Under the pieces are notes generated by a model. The model ran no database searches. It had not been told where the DNA came from and saw only the letters and a list, made by a program, of their open reading frames with translations. A stretch of DNA of 13,268 nucleotides from Bacteroidota bacterium (lineage in GTDB: Bacteria > Bacteroidota > Ignavibacteria > UBA10030 > UBA8401), in contig JAVBYA010000433.1 of assembly GCA_030824295.1 (NCBI GenBank), positions 1 through 13,268 on the forward strand, read 5' to 3'. The first letter of the stretch is position 1, and the number at the start of each line of letters is the position of its first letter. Below, in pieces: positions 1 through 7,681 of this stretch. Made by a program: the position numbers and the translations under genes.

Positions 1-1
1 T

Positions 2-2062
2 GCGTTCCTGGTGATCGTGATTCTCGTATTGTTTCTTGGCAATATGCGCACGACATTCATTTCATTGACCGCAATGCCCCTCTCCCTTATTTTTGCGATT
101 TTCGTGATGAAGTTTTTTGATATTACGATCAACACAATGACCCTTGGCGGTATGGCGATAGCGATAGGCGCCATTGTTGATGATGCGATCATCGATGTAG
201 AAAATGTTTTTCGCCGGTTAAAAGAAAACTCAAAAAAGTCGGAATCGGATCAAAAACCAGTTATTGAGGTAGTCTTTAATGCTTCCAGGGAGATCCGTTC
301 CTCAATCGTCAATGCAACGTTGATCATCATTGTTGTTTTCCTTCCCTTATTCTTTTTAAGTGGTGTCGAAGGAAGGCTTCTTCGACCGCTGGGAATCGCT
401 TACGTCGCCTCTATCAGCGCTTCGCTTCTTGTTGCATTGACGATCACTCCGGCATTGTGTTCCTATCTCCTTTCAAAATCAACGTTGTTTGAAAAGGATG
501 AAGAAAGTGCAGTCGTTCGATTCTTAAAGCGTATGTATGGAAAAACGCTTGATGCAGTTCTTATCCATCCTAAATTTGTTATTGGCGGCGGAGTAATTGC
601 CCTTGTTCTTTCGCTTGCCATTGTTCCCTTCCTCGGCCGTGCATTTTTGCCTGAATTCAATGAAGGTTCATTGACAATCAGTGTTGTCACAATGCCGGGA
701 ACGTCTCTGGAAGAATCCAACAAGCTCGGAAATCTTGTTGAAGAAATACTCCTTTCCCATCCATGTATTAAAACAACAGCGCGCAGAACCGGACGAGCCG
801 AACTTGATGAACATGCACAAGGTGTAAACTCAGCTGAACTTGATGCAAGATTTGAACTGGATGGCCGGACAAAGGACCAAATGTTGGATGAACTTCGCAA
901 GAGTTTATCCGTCGTTCCCGGAACCAATATCACTATCGGGCAACCGCTTGGACACCGTATCGATCATATGCTCTCCGGAACACGGGCAAATATTGCCGTT
1001 AAAGTATTTGGTGCAGATCTTCAACATATCCGAATACTGGCTGATAACATTAAAAAGCAGATGGAACCCATTGAAGGTATTGCCGACCTCTCGGTTGAAC
1101 AACAGATGAATGTTCCGCAGATCAGGATCAAACCGAACCGACAGGCAATGTCCCGTTATGGTATGACTGTTGAAGATTTTTCAGAAGCAATTGATGTGGC
1201 GTTCAACGGCGAAGTAGTGTCACAAGTGCTTGAGGGGACACAATCATTCGATCTGCTTGTGCGGTATAACGATGACCATCGCGGCAGCATCGATAAAATT
1301 AAACAAGCGATGTTTGACACACCCTCCGGAGCAAAAGTGCCGATCACGGAACTGGCAACCATTACTTCGGAAAAAGGTGCCAATACCATCAGCCGAGAGA
1401 ACGTTCAACGGAAGATCGTCGTGCAGGCAAATGTGGCAGGACGAGATCTGCGAAGTGTTATTGAGGATATTCAACAAACGATCAATGCGAACATCACTTT
1501 CCCCGAGGGATATTATGTAGAATATGGAGGGCAGTTTGAAAATGAGCAGCGGGCGACAAGAATTATCTCGCTGTTAAGTATCGCTGCAATCATTATCATT
1601 TACTTGATCCTCTATATAGAGTTCCAATCATTTAGAACCGCTCTGCTCGTTATGGTGAATCTTCCATTGGCGTTAATCGGAGGAATTGTAGCCGTCTTTT
1701 TCTCAAGCGGTATAATCAGTGTTGCATCGCTTGTTGGCTTTATCACGCTCTTTGGAATTGCCACAAGAAATGGGATATTAATGGTCTCACATTATAATCA
1801 TCTGATGGCAGAGGGGAAATCACTGATGGAAGCAGTTCGAGAAGGGTCGCTGGAAAGGCTGAGTCCGATATTTATGACGGCACTATCAGCAGGACTTGCT
1901 TTGATTCCATTGGCTTTGGGTGGAGACAAACCGGGTAATGAGATTCAGTCTCCAATGGCTATTGTCATCTTGGGAGGACTGCTTTCATCGACTGCCTTGA
2001 ATATGATAGTGATTCCAGCTTTATACATCACGTATGCAAAGCCAGAAATAGTAACAACGTAA
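2..2062 (+). CDS. Heavy-metal-type (CusA/CzcA-like) RND efflux permease, 5'-truncated
   Basis: Inner-membrane pump subunit of a tripartite efflux system, driven by proton influx; the family exports metal cations such as Cu, Ag, Zn, Co or Cd. The frame is open to the window edge, so 686 residues are visible of about 1,030-1,050 usual for the family; TM1 and the first porter domain are missing. Numbering from a GTG at position 11, TM4 carries an acidic cluster, VDDAIIDVEN (56-65), matching the HME-RND proton-relay segment. The second porter domain has RTGRAELDEHAQG and QPLGHRIDHMLSG, typical of the heavy-metal branch. Hydrophobic segments near 98-150, 189-213, 530-590 and 640-680 fit the remaining helices. 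Metal specificity cannot be read from this fragment. The partner adaptor and outer-membrane genes would lie upstream, outside the window. By eye the gene is more AT-rich than genes after 4,600. Confidence 0.93.
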   Translation, partial: AFLVIVILVLFLGNMRTTFISLTAMPLSLIFAIFVMKFFDITINTMTLGGMAIAIGAIVDDAIIDVENVFRRLKENSKKSESDQKPVIEVVFNASREIRSSIVNATLIIIVVFLPLFFLSGVEGRLLRPLGIAYVASISASLLVALTITPALCSYLLSKSTLFEKDEESAVVRFLKRMYGKTLDAVLIHPKFVIGGGVIALVLSLAIVPFLGRAFLPEFNEGSLTISVVTMPGTSLEESNKLGNLVEEILLSHPCIKTTARRTGRAELDEHAQGVNSAELDARFELDGRTKDQMLDELRKSLSVVPGTNITIGQPLGHRIDHMLSGTRANIAVKVFGADLQHIRILADNIKKQMEPIEGIADLSVEQQMNVPQIRIKPNRQAMSRYGMTVEDFSEAIDVAFNGEVVSQVLEGTQSFDLLVRYNDDHRGSIDKIKQAMFDTPSGAKVPITELATITSEKGANTISRENVQRKIVVQANVAGRDLRSVIEDIQQTINANITFPEGYYVEYGGQFENEQRATRIISLLSIAAIIIIYLILYIEFQSFRTALLVMVNLPLALIGGIVAVFFSSGIISVASLVGFITLFGIATRNGILMVSHYNHLMAEGKSLMEAVREGSLERLSPIFMTALSAGLALIPLALGGDKPGNEIQSPMAIVILGGLLSSTALNMIVIPALYITYAKPEIVTT

Positions 2063-2072
2063 TCAGAATAAT

Positions 2073-2226
2073 AATTACGATTATACGATTACGATTTGCA
2101 GAATTATATTTGTTACCATTTTGTCTGCACTGAATCTGGATAAATAATCGTAATCGTAAGAAACCGCAGCAACCCAAACAGCATCAACCACTTGAGGAAT
2201 TACGATTTCATTACGATTACGATTTA
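2073..2226. repeat. Cluster of TTACGATT repeats in direct and inverted orientation
   Basis: Seen directly: AATTACGATT at 2073-2082 and again at 2198-2207; TACGATTACGATT at 2084-2096; TTACGATTACGATT at 2211-2224; and its exact reverse complement AATCGTAATCGTAA at 2146-2159. The inverted copy could pair over 14 bp with 2211-2224 or over 13 bp with 2084-2096, giving two mutually exclusive hairpins. Role unknown: it could be an intergenic repeat family, a protein-binding array or an mRNA 3' structure. Confidence 0.75.
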
Positions 2227-2293
2227 CATCAATACTTCATCTCTTTAACAACGATCAAATTCGCAGTAAGCCGATGCCGAGTCCCGGGCACAT

Positions 2294-2331
2294 AAACAAC
2301 AAAGGCATCCGCAAGGATGCCTTTGTTGTTT
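2294..2331. terminator. Bidirectional intrinsic terminator (17-bp perfect stem, GCAA loop)
   Basis: AAACAACAAAGGCATCC (2294-2310) is followed by a GCAA tetraloop and its exact reverse complement (2315-2331). The right arm is T-rich (CTTTGTTGTTT) and the left arm is A-rich, so the hairpin can work on both strands. It lies about 230 bases after the RND stop and 80 bases after the GH51-like stop, as expected for a shared terminator between convergent genes. Confidence 0.85.
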
Positions 2332-2411
2332 ACACGCTGAAGTATTGCTACAGTGCAAGTTGTACAAATTTTGTGAAATCCCACCCCGCTACTTTTCAGG
2401 TGAATTTCCGG

Positions 2412-4283
2412 TCATTTCAATACGACGATCCTGCGTGTTATTGATTCACCGTTTGAACGCAGCCGCAGAAAATACACTCCCGTCCCTATCCCGGCAGCAT
2501 TCAACGAATACTTCATGGTGGTTCCCGCTTCAGCATGACCGTCATACAGTTCAGCGATCTGCTGTCCAAGCGTGGAATAAAGGGACAGCACTGCTCTGCC
2601 GCTTTTCTGCACTCGGAATTGGACCGTGGTGACAGGGTTGAACGGGTTCGGATAATTCTCCAATTGCCAATCACCGTAGGTCAGACTCTCCTCCTTTGCA
2701 ATCGAAGAAACAACAGCTTTACTGTATCGTATCGCCAGGATACTCATCGGAGGAAGGGAGAAGTTCCCCGATGCATCAGCCGCAGCCGGTTCATCGCGGA
2801 TGACATCCGCAATCAGAGCGTCGCCGCTCAACATCCGGATCTCAATGGGTGAATATCCCTGCACGCCGTTCACACTCATCAGATGGGGATCATTCTTGTC
2901 CCTGTTCACGGCGATGACGGTCAAGGATGCGGAATCGGCACTCAGGAATGCACCGGCTCTGACGGCATATGAATTCCCGTCGCTCCCTTTCGGAGAGACA
3001 GTGGTCACAGAGACCGAACGGTCGAGGAATAGCGGGAACAATTTCTTATACAGAGCGGCAACAGGCATCAGGGTATAATTCCCGGGGGAGTTCAACCGGA
3101 TAGGATGCCATGTGCCGGACGGGAGCCCATATGCCCAAAAATTTGCCCGTTCAATGGTCTGCTGCTGACTGATCATCAGCAGGAAATCCATACTGAGATT
3201 CGCTCCCTGCCACTGCATGGCAAGGTCCGGATCTCCTATTGGAACACCGTTCGCGATCGGGATCCCGTGAGCATAGTCTCCGACAATGACCTTCAATCCT
3301 TTGGTAACGGCTGAATCGATCATTGCCGGCAGTGCTGAAGCCACTTTGGCAACGCCCAGCGGGATCGCACCGTTGACCACCGTCTCATCCGGGAAGAAAT
3401 GCGGCGAGATACCATAGATCTTCCCTTTGAGCAGCGGATGGTTCATGAGCGTTGTATTCCATTGCGATGTTGCCGGACCGGTCGCGGGGATCGTGATCTT
3501 CACGGAGGGATCGCGCGTAAGCATGGAATCGATGATCGGACGGACCATGGCCGCATATTTGTCCGCGGCGGCGGTATCATTGCCGAACTCACCAGGTCCC
3601 CATGGTTCATTACCGAGATTCCATATCTCGATACCATACGGCGCAGGGTGTCCGTTCTTCATCCGTTCTGCCGCCCAATTGACCCCTCCTCCTAGGTTGA
3701 CGGAACTATCCTTGCCGTTCGCATACTCGAGCCAATCGGCGGCGGATTGCGCGGCATCATCGATCGCTGCTGTGTTCTGCAACTGCGTCAATCCGGTCGT
3801 CCCTTTGGAATAGATCGTAACCATGATCTGAATATCCTTTGGAACAGCTCCGTGGGCTTGCGTCATTGCCATGAACTCATCAAATCCGTATTTCATCGCT
3901 TGAGCAGGACCGATCCCGACGATATCCTGCGGCGGGCGTTTTGCTGAAGGACCGACCGACCACTTCCAATTGAATCCGAACGATATTGCATTGGCAGGGT
4001 AACGGAGGGTGGAGAACGGGAAATCACTGAACACGGACTGAATACCGGGAAGCATGACTCCATTGGTATCGTGATAACCAACAGGTCCCGAACTACCGCG
4101 CATTCCCGAACGGGCATCAAAGGTGATCCCCAGCAATAATTTTGGCTCGGGGTGAACGACCTTCTTCGTATTGACCGTCGCTATCACATCGGCAACTTGA
4201 CCGGGCAGGGTCCCAGTGTGAAACAGTGTGATAAGAGCAATGATGGTCAATCGTATGGAACGAAACGGTAGCGATGCGGCCAA
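2412..4283 (-). CDS. Secreted GH51-like glycoside hydrolase with T9SS sorting domain
   Basis: A 623-residue exported protein, probably an arabinofuranosidase- or endoglucanase-type hydrolase of clan GH-A. A signal peptide covers about residues 1-29. The TIM-barrel part (about 45-420) shows LRYPANAISFGFNWKWSVGP (93-112), YGFDEF (132-137), ADWLEYANG (182-190) and EIWNLGNEPWG (219-229), where E226 is the expected acid/base. ISPHFF (H295) matches the family's next conserved strand. At the nucleophile strand the sequence is VIVGDYAHG, with D336 where Glu is normal. Residues about 420-520 look like a C-terminal beta domain, and 544-623 form a T9SS type A sorting domain (YPNPFNP, ending RRIVVLK), predicting surface anchoring or release. 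The start is a TTG preceded at good spacing by GGAGGT; it gives the signal peptide, and no in-frame ATG lies nearby. It is divergent from the ROK kinase. Exact family and substrate are uncertain. Confidence 0.8.
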   Translation of the reverse strand: MAASLPFRSIRLTIIALITLFHTGTLPGQVADVIATVNTKKVVHPEPKLLLGITFDARSGMRGSSGPVGYHDTNGVMLPGIQSVFSDFPFSTLRYPANAISFGFNWKWSVGPSAKRPPQDIVGIGPAQAMKYGFDEFMAMTQAHGAVPKDIQIMVTIYSKGTTGLTQLQNTAAIDDAAQSAADWLEYANGKDSSVNLGGGVNWAAERMKNGHPAPYGIEIWNLGNEPWGPGEFGNDTAAADKYAAMVRPIIDSMLTRDPSVKITIPATGPATSQWNTTLMNHPLLKGKIYGISPHFFPDETVVNGAIPLGVAKVASALPAMIDSAVTKGLKVIVGDYAHGIPIANGVPIGDPDLAMQWQGANLSMDFLLMISQQQTIERANFWAYGLPSGTWHPIRLNSPGNYTLMPVAALYKKLFPLFLDRSVSVTTVSPKGSDGNSYAVRAGAFLSADSASLTVIAVNRDKNDPHLMSVNGVQGYSPIEIRMLSGDALIADVIRDEPAAADASGNFSLPPMSILAIRYSKAVVSSIAKEESLTYGDWQLENYPNPFNPVTTVQFRVQKSGRAVLSLYSTLGQQIAELYDGHAEAGTTMKYSLNAAGIGTGVYFLRLRSNGESITRRIVVLK

Positions 4284-4288
4284 TATGT

Positions 4289-4294
4289 ACCTCC
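4289..4294 (-). promoter_or_regulatory. Ribosome binding site GGAGGT fixing a TTG start
   Basis: On the minus strand GGAGGT ends five bases before a TTG at 4283-4281. An ATG overlapping this site is in another frame. The strong Shine-Dalgarno sequence, together with the signal peptide that follows, decides the TTG start of the GH51-like gene. Confidence 0.7.
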
Positions 4295-4392
4295 ATGATC
4301 AATGAATGCTCTTGGTCTTGCAAGTTTAATGCCATAGGAATGTGATGATTTTTCGTTGTTTTCAAAGGCGGCAAACGGACACTATGCATGGT

Positions 4393-4421
4393 TTGCACTC
4401 CACCCCTTGAATGGAGTGCAA
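4393..4421. promoter_or_regulatory. Perfect 10-bp inverted repeat, candidate operator
   Basis: TTGCACTCCA (4393-4402) and TGGAGTGCAA (4412-4421) are exact reverse complements separated by nine bases. The repeat sits about 110 bases upstream of the GH51-like start and 200 bases upstream of the ROK start. It has no T-run, so an operator for a dimeric regulator is more likely than a terminator. No regulator gene is in the window. Confidence 0.5.
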
Positions 4422-4617
4422 TTACTCTGTGATGCAGATCAGGGAGGGTGACACCGTCCGGAACCGGATGCAGAAAAAAAGACTTGTCACTCTTATTTAT
4501 GACGACATCATTCGCGGATGACTGTTTTTATTACTGCGTACCAATCAAATCTTGATTACCTTTTCATCATTATCTGTCACACTACCACCATCATTGAAAT
4601 CATCGTAAGGAATCATC

Positions 4618-5655
4618 ATGAGCGGAAAACGTCAAGTATATATCGGCACGGACAGCGGTGCGACCACTTCAAAAACGGGAGGCGTGTGGGAAGACGGCAC
4701 GACCATCTCAACAAAGCTGCTGCAGAAACCGACGAACTCTGAATCAGGACCGGGAGCGGTCGTTGAAGGATGGATGGCAGGGATCAATGAGTATCTGCAG
4801 CTGAACGGACTGACGTGGGACCAGGTGGCGGGCGTTGGTGTAGCAATGCCGGGAACGTTCAAACGGTACGGCGTGATGGACAAACCGGCGAATCTCCCTC
4901 CTATCTTTGAAGGCTGGGATGTGTACACGGATTACAGCAATGCACTCTCCAAACGTGCCGGCCGGGCAATTCCACTTGCCGTCGGGAATGACGGGAATTA
5001 CGGCGGCGTTGCCGAAGCGCAGCGTGCACGCGGGAACAAGAAAAGTTCGGTCGTGATGCTGGCCCCCGGTTCCGGATTGGGATGTGCGTTCATCGATGCT
5101 CGCGGTCTGCCGCTGGACGGTGATACGCTGGCCGGAATGGAAGCAGCACACATACCAGCGCCGATCCACCTGCTGAACACGAGTGCGTATCCCTGCGGAT
5201 GCGGACGCACCTGGGGATGCATGGAAGTGTATACGACCATCTCCGGTCTGCCGTACCTGCTGAATGAGAAGCTGGCGAAGTATCCTGAACATCCGCTGGC
5301 AACGTCGCCGCTCCCGGCGAAGGAGAAAGCACTCAGTCTTCGCGGCTTAGCACAGAAAGGGGACCCGATGGCAGTGGAGATCTTCGACTTTCAGGCGAAA
5401 GCGATGGGATATCTTGTCGCAACGCTGACGATGGTACTCGATGCAGAATTCGTCGTGATCGGCGGAGGATTGATGGACCCGGAATCGACGACAGAGGAAT
5501 TCCGTTCACGGTATCTGAAGGTGCTCCGTGAAACGATGGAGCCGTACCTCTGGCCGGCACAGCGCGGCCGCATCAATATTGTACCGGCAGCTTTAGGAGA
5601 ACTTTCACAAGCGATCGGCGCAGCATTGGTGGCACTCTATCAGAGCAGATCATAA
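4618..5655 (+). CDS. ROK-family sugar kinase (glucokinase-like)
   Basis: A cytoplasmic 345-residue kinase that would phosphorylate a hexose or related sugar with ATP. The N-terminal phosphate-binding loop is GTDSGATTSKTG (10-21). The catalytic Asp is in GNDGNYGG (D125). The ROK sugar/zinc segment reads GMEAAH (E175, H178), which keeps Glu and His of the ExGH motif but has Ala for Gly, followed by CGCGRTWGCME (193-203) with the zinc-binding cysteines. IGGGLM (281-286) is the usual C-terminal nucleotide-site motif. There is no N-terminal helix-turn-helix domain, so it is a kinase rather than a NagC/XylR-type repressor, and its length is near normal for the family. The ATG is preceded by AAGGA at good spacing. 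It stands alone, with a terminator 33 bases after the stop. Its neighbours suggest a sugar released from plant polysaccharide, but the exact substrate is not readable. Confidence 0.88.
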   Translation: MSGKRQVYIGTDSGATTSKTGGVWEDGTTISTKLLQKPTNSESGPGAVVEGWMAGINEYLQLNGLTWDQVAGVGVAMPGTFKRYGVMDKPANLPPIFEGWDVYTDYSNALSKRAGRAIPLAVGNDGNYGGVAEAQRARGNKKSSVVMLAPGSGLGCAFIDARGLPLDGDTLAGMEAAHIPAPIHLLNTSAYPCGCGRTWGCMEVYTTISGLPYLLNEKLAKYPEHPLATSPLPAKEKALSLRGLAQKGDPMAVEIFDFQAKAMGYLVATLTMVLDAEFVVIGGGLMDPESTTEEFRSRYLKVLRETMEPYLWPAQRGRINIVPAALGELSQAIGAALVALYQSRS

Positions 5656-5687
5656 GCGAACGGCTGATGATCGACCGATACTTCTAA

Positions 5688-5724
5688 AAACAGGAACAGC
5701 GTCCGATGGACGCTGTTCCTGTTT
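5688..5724. terminator. Bidirectional intrinsic terminator (17-bp perfect stem)
   Basis: AAACAGGAACAGCGTCC (5688-5704) is followed by a three-base loop and its exact reverse complement (5708-5724), ending in GTTT; AAAAA precedes the left arm. It serves the ROK gene on the plus strand and the RCC1 gene on the minus strand, whose stop lies about 105 bases away. It closely resembles the hairpin at 7629-7663. Confidence 0.87.
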
Positions 5725-5828
5725 CAGGTGAGCTCGTATTTCCCGCGGTCATGCGTTGATAGTATCCGGGATTCTTTATCCGATCCTTATTGGCGTAATA
5801 TTTCCGCACAAGGCCTTAATGAATCGCA

Positions 5829-7301
5829 CTAACGCAAAAGCAGCATTTTTTTAGTTAACACAGCAACATTCCCGGGTTCTCGTACCGACACAGCTTCGAT
5901 ACGGTAGAAATAGACTCCAGATGCTAATTGTGATGCATCGAAGGAGTGAACGTACTGTCCCGCATCCTTCGTTTCGTTCACGATCTCAGCGATCTTTTGG
6001 CCGAGAACAGAGTATACCGAAAGGCGCACGGTGCTTCTTACCGGGATGCTGTAATGCAGGGTGGTGGAAGGATTGAAAGGATTCGGGTAATTTTGTGACA
6101 GTACGAAATCAACCGGGAGACTCTGTTGTTCATTGACGGTTGTCAATGCTTGCCACGAACCTGTCACTTTTACCGGAATAGTATAAAACTCTGTGTTGGT
6201 TCCATTCCCAAGCTGTCCTTGCAAATTATATCCCCACGCCCACACCGTTCCATCATTCTTCACAGCAAGTGTATGCGTTCCCCCGCCGGTAAGAGCGACA
6301 ACACCTGATAATCCTTGCACCATTGTTGGTTGATACACATAAATGTTGTTCGAGTCGATCGCTCCATTCCCAAGCTGGCCTGCAGAATTGTTCCCCCACG
6401 CCCAGACTGTTCCGTCATTCTTCAACGCCAGGGAGTGTTGGAATCCGCCGGTGAATGCCGTTATACCCGATAGTCCGGTCACTTGACGAGGGAGGGTGCT
6501 GAACGCTTCAGTATTATTTCCAAGCTGGGAATATGTGTTTTCGCCCCACACCCACAGAGTGCCGTCATTTTTTATAGCGTATGAATTGGAGACGGTTGCA
6601 GAAATGGACTTGACATTGGAAAGCCCGCTCACCTTTATTGGATAATCGCTGGGCGAAGTATTTTCAGTACCAAGTGCTCCTGCGGCATTTGCACCCCACG
6701 CCCACACTGTTCCGTCCTTTTTAAGGGCAAGCGAATGATACCCTCCCGCCGCAATCGCGATGACTCCGGACAAGCTGTCGATCTTTACCGGCCACCAACT
6801 TATGCCGGTGCCATTGCCAAGCTGCCCGTACGTCCCCCACCCCCATGACCACACTGTGCTGTCCTTGAGGAGTACCAGAGAATGATAGTCCCCTGCAGCA
6901 ATGGCTATCACCCCTGAAAGACCGATGACCTGCACCGGCAAGGTCCTGTTGAAATTGGTACTATCCCCGATCTGTCCATAGAAATTATGACCCCATGCCC
7001 AAACCGTACTGTCATCTTTCAATGCGATCGATCGATTCCCTTCACCGGCAATGGCGGTCACTCTTGTTAGATTCTTAACACGAACAGCAATGTTCTTATT
7101 CTCCATTGAACTGTCGCCCAGTTGACCGGTAACGTTGGAACCGAACGCTCTCACCGTCCCATCACTGCACAACACCATAGAGTAATAATTCCCGGCGGTA
7201 ATGATCTGTGCAGAAATATTCGATGCAGCAACGATACTGAGGAACAACAAAAACACGATCCGAAAGGGTACTTCAGCAGACAACAGGAATATGCGGTTCA
7301 T
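5829..7301 (-). CDS. Secreted seven-repeat RCC1-type beta-propeller with T9SS sorting domain
   Basis: A 490-residue exported protein with no catalytic motif that I can see. A signal peptide covers about residues 1-32. Residues about 36-385 contain seven RCC1-like repeats of about 50 residues, each with a core like KNDGTVWAWG followed by GQLGN; tryptophan-glycine pairs fall near 53, 103, 153, 202, 252, 302 and 356. Seven units would close a seven-bladed propeller. A linker leads to a T9SS type A sorting domain (405-490) with NYPNPFNPST, SVLGQKIAEI, SGVYFYRI and the tail KKMLLLR. The ATG is preceded by AGGAGG at about 10 bases. The family usually mediates protein binding; here binding of a surface partner or a glycan is inference only. 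It is separated from the upstream GH5 gene by 380 bases including a terminator, so it is probably transcribed alone. Confidence 0.9.
   Translation of the reverse strand: MNRIFLLSAEVPFRIVFLLFLSIVAASNISAQIITAGNYYSMVLCSDGTVRAFGSNVTGQLGDSSMENKNIAVRVKNLTRVTAIAGEGNRSIALKDDSTVWAWGHNFYGQIGDSTNFNRTLPVQVIGLSGVIAIAAGDYHSLVLLKDSTVWSWGWGTYGQLGNGTGISWWPVKIDSLSGVIAIAAGGYHSLALKKDGTVWAWGANAAGALGTENTSPSDYPIKVSGLSNVKSISATVSNSYAIKNDGTLWVWGENTYSQLGNNTEAFSTLPRQVTGLSGITAFTGGFQHSLALKNDGTVWAWGNNSAGQLGNGAIDSNNIYVYQPTMVQGLSGVVALTGGGTHTLAVKNDGTVWAWGYNLQGQLGNGTNTEFYTIPVKVTGSWQALTTVNEQQSLPVDFVLSQNYPNPFNPSTTLHYSIPVRSTVRLSVYSVLGQKIAEIVNETKDAGQYVHSFDASQLASGVYFYRIEAVSVREPGNVAVLTKKMLLLR
6232..6704. repeat. DNA-level repeats inside the RCC1 gene
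   Basis: The + strand word CCCCACGCCCA occurs at 6232-6242, 6394-6404 and 6694-6704, with a one-base variant at 6544-6554. It encodes the WAWG core of successive blades on the minus strand. Spacing is 150-162 bases. The surrounding bases are also similar, so blade gain or loss by recombination is possible. Confidence 0.75.
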
Positions 7302-7528
7302 ATGCAGAGAGCCTCCTCATAATTTTTTCTCGATAGATAAGAGCAACCGGCTACAACATCTGGACGCTCATCAATCGGATTCGATCACTTCCTGATCAAT
7401 TTCATTGAATGACTGGTGTTAATATGCGCATTATAAAAGACTATTTCATCTGATTATATTTAAACGTGATGGAAACTTCCATGATCCATTGGATACATTG
7501 CAACATTCATTAACAATTTTCGATGTCT

Positions 7529-7587
7529 GTAACACACTCTGTTTTACCTATATCAGGTAATCGCACAATATTACCCCAGAGTGTTAC
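7529..7587. repeat. Nested inverted repeats
   Basis: ACACTCTG (7534-7541) pairs with CAGAGTGT (7577-7584). A further GTAAC/GTTAC pairing is possible across a two-base bulge. Inside, TTACCT (7544-7549) pairs with AGGTAA (7555-7560), and GGTAAT (7556-7561) with ATTACC (7570-7575), the last two being mutually exclusive. It lies upstream of the RCC1 gene and downstream of the GH5 gene. Function unknown. Confidence 0.4.
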
Positions 7588-7628
7588 GATTGTCCTTACC
7601 GTCTCATCGGGAAGGAATCATCGGTGAA

Positions 7629-7663
7629 AACAGAAACAGCGCCCATTGGACGCTGTTTCTGTT
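7629..7663. terminator. Intrinsic terminator of the GH5 gene
   Basis: AACAGAAACAGCG (7629-7641) pairs perfectly with CGCTGTTTCTGTT (7651-7663), 19 bases beyond the GH5 stop on the minus strand. The loop-proximal CC/GG pairs are separated from the stem by one mismatch. On the minus strand the hairpin ends in TGTTTTC. Its sequence is related to the terminator at 5688-5724. Confidence 0.8.
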
Positions 7664-7681
7664 CATTGAATATTAAATGAT

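Larger units (their letters stand above)
2063..2411. other. Intergenic region between convergent genes, repeat- and terminator-bearing
   Basis: This AT-rich stretch of about 350 bases separates the RND pump from the GH51-like gene, which end towards each other. It holds the TTACGATT repeat cluster (2073-2226) and a strong hairpin terminator (2294-2331). I see no convincing coding sequence. Confidence 0.7.
4284..4617. other. Divergent promoter region, GH51-like gene / ROK kinase
   Basis: About 330 bases between two genes read away from each other, so both promoters should lie here. Visible structures are a perfect 10-bp inverted repeat (4393-4421) and a smaller TCCGG-AA-CCGGA dyad near 4459-4470. 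I could not pick a convincing -35/-10 pair or a Bacteroidota-type TAnnTTTG promoter. Confidence 0.6.
7302..7681. other. Intergenic region upstream of the RCC1 gene
   Basis: About 380 bases between two minus-strand genes. The right end holds the GH5 terminator (7629-7663). The centre holds nested inverted repeats (7529-7587). A minus-strand TATAAT at 7435-7430 has no good -35 partner. No coding sequence is convincing. Confidence 0.55.

Noticed and set aside
463..933. Minus-strand open frame inside the RND gene
   Set aside because: It is antisense to the conserved pump and rich in Ser and Arg, without any motif; a shadow frame.
4117..4398. Minus-strand open frame overlapping the GH51-like start
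   Set aside because: Its ATGs lie in a different frame from the signal peptide and conserved domain; the GGAGGT site fits the TTG start of the hydrolase better.
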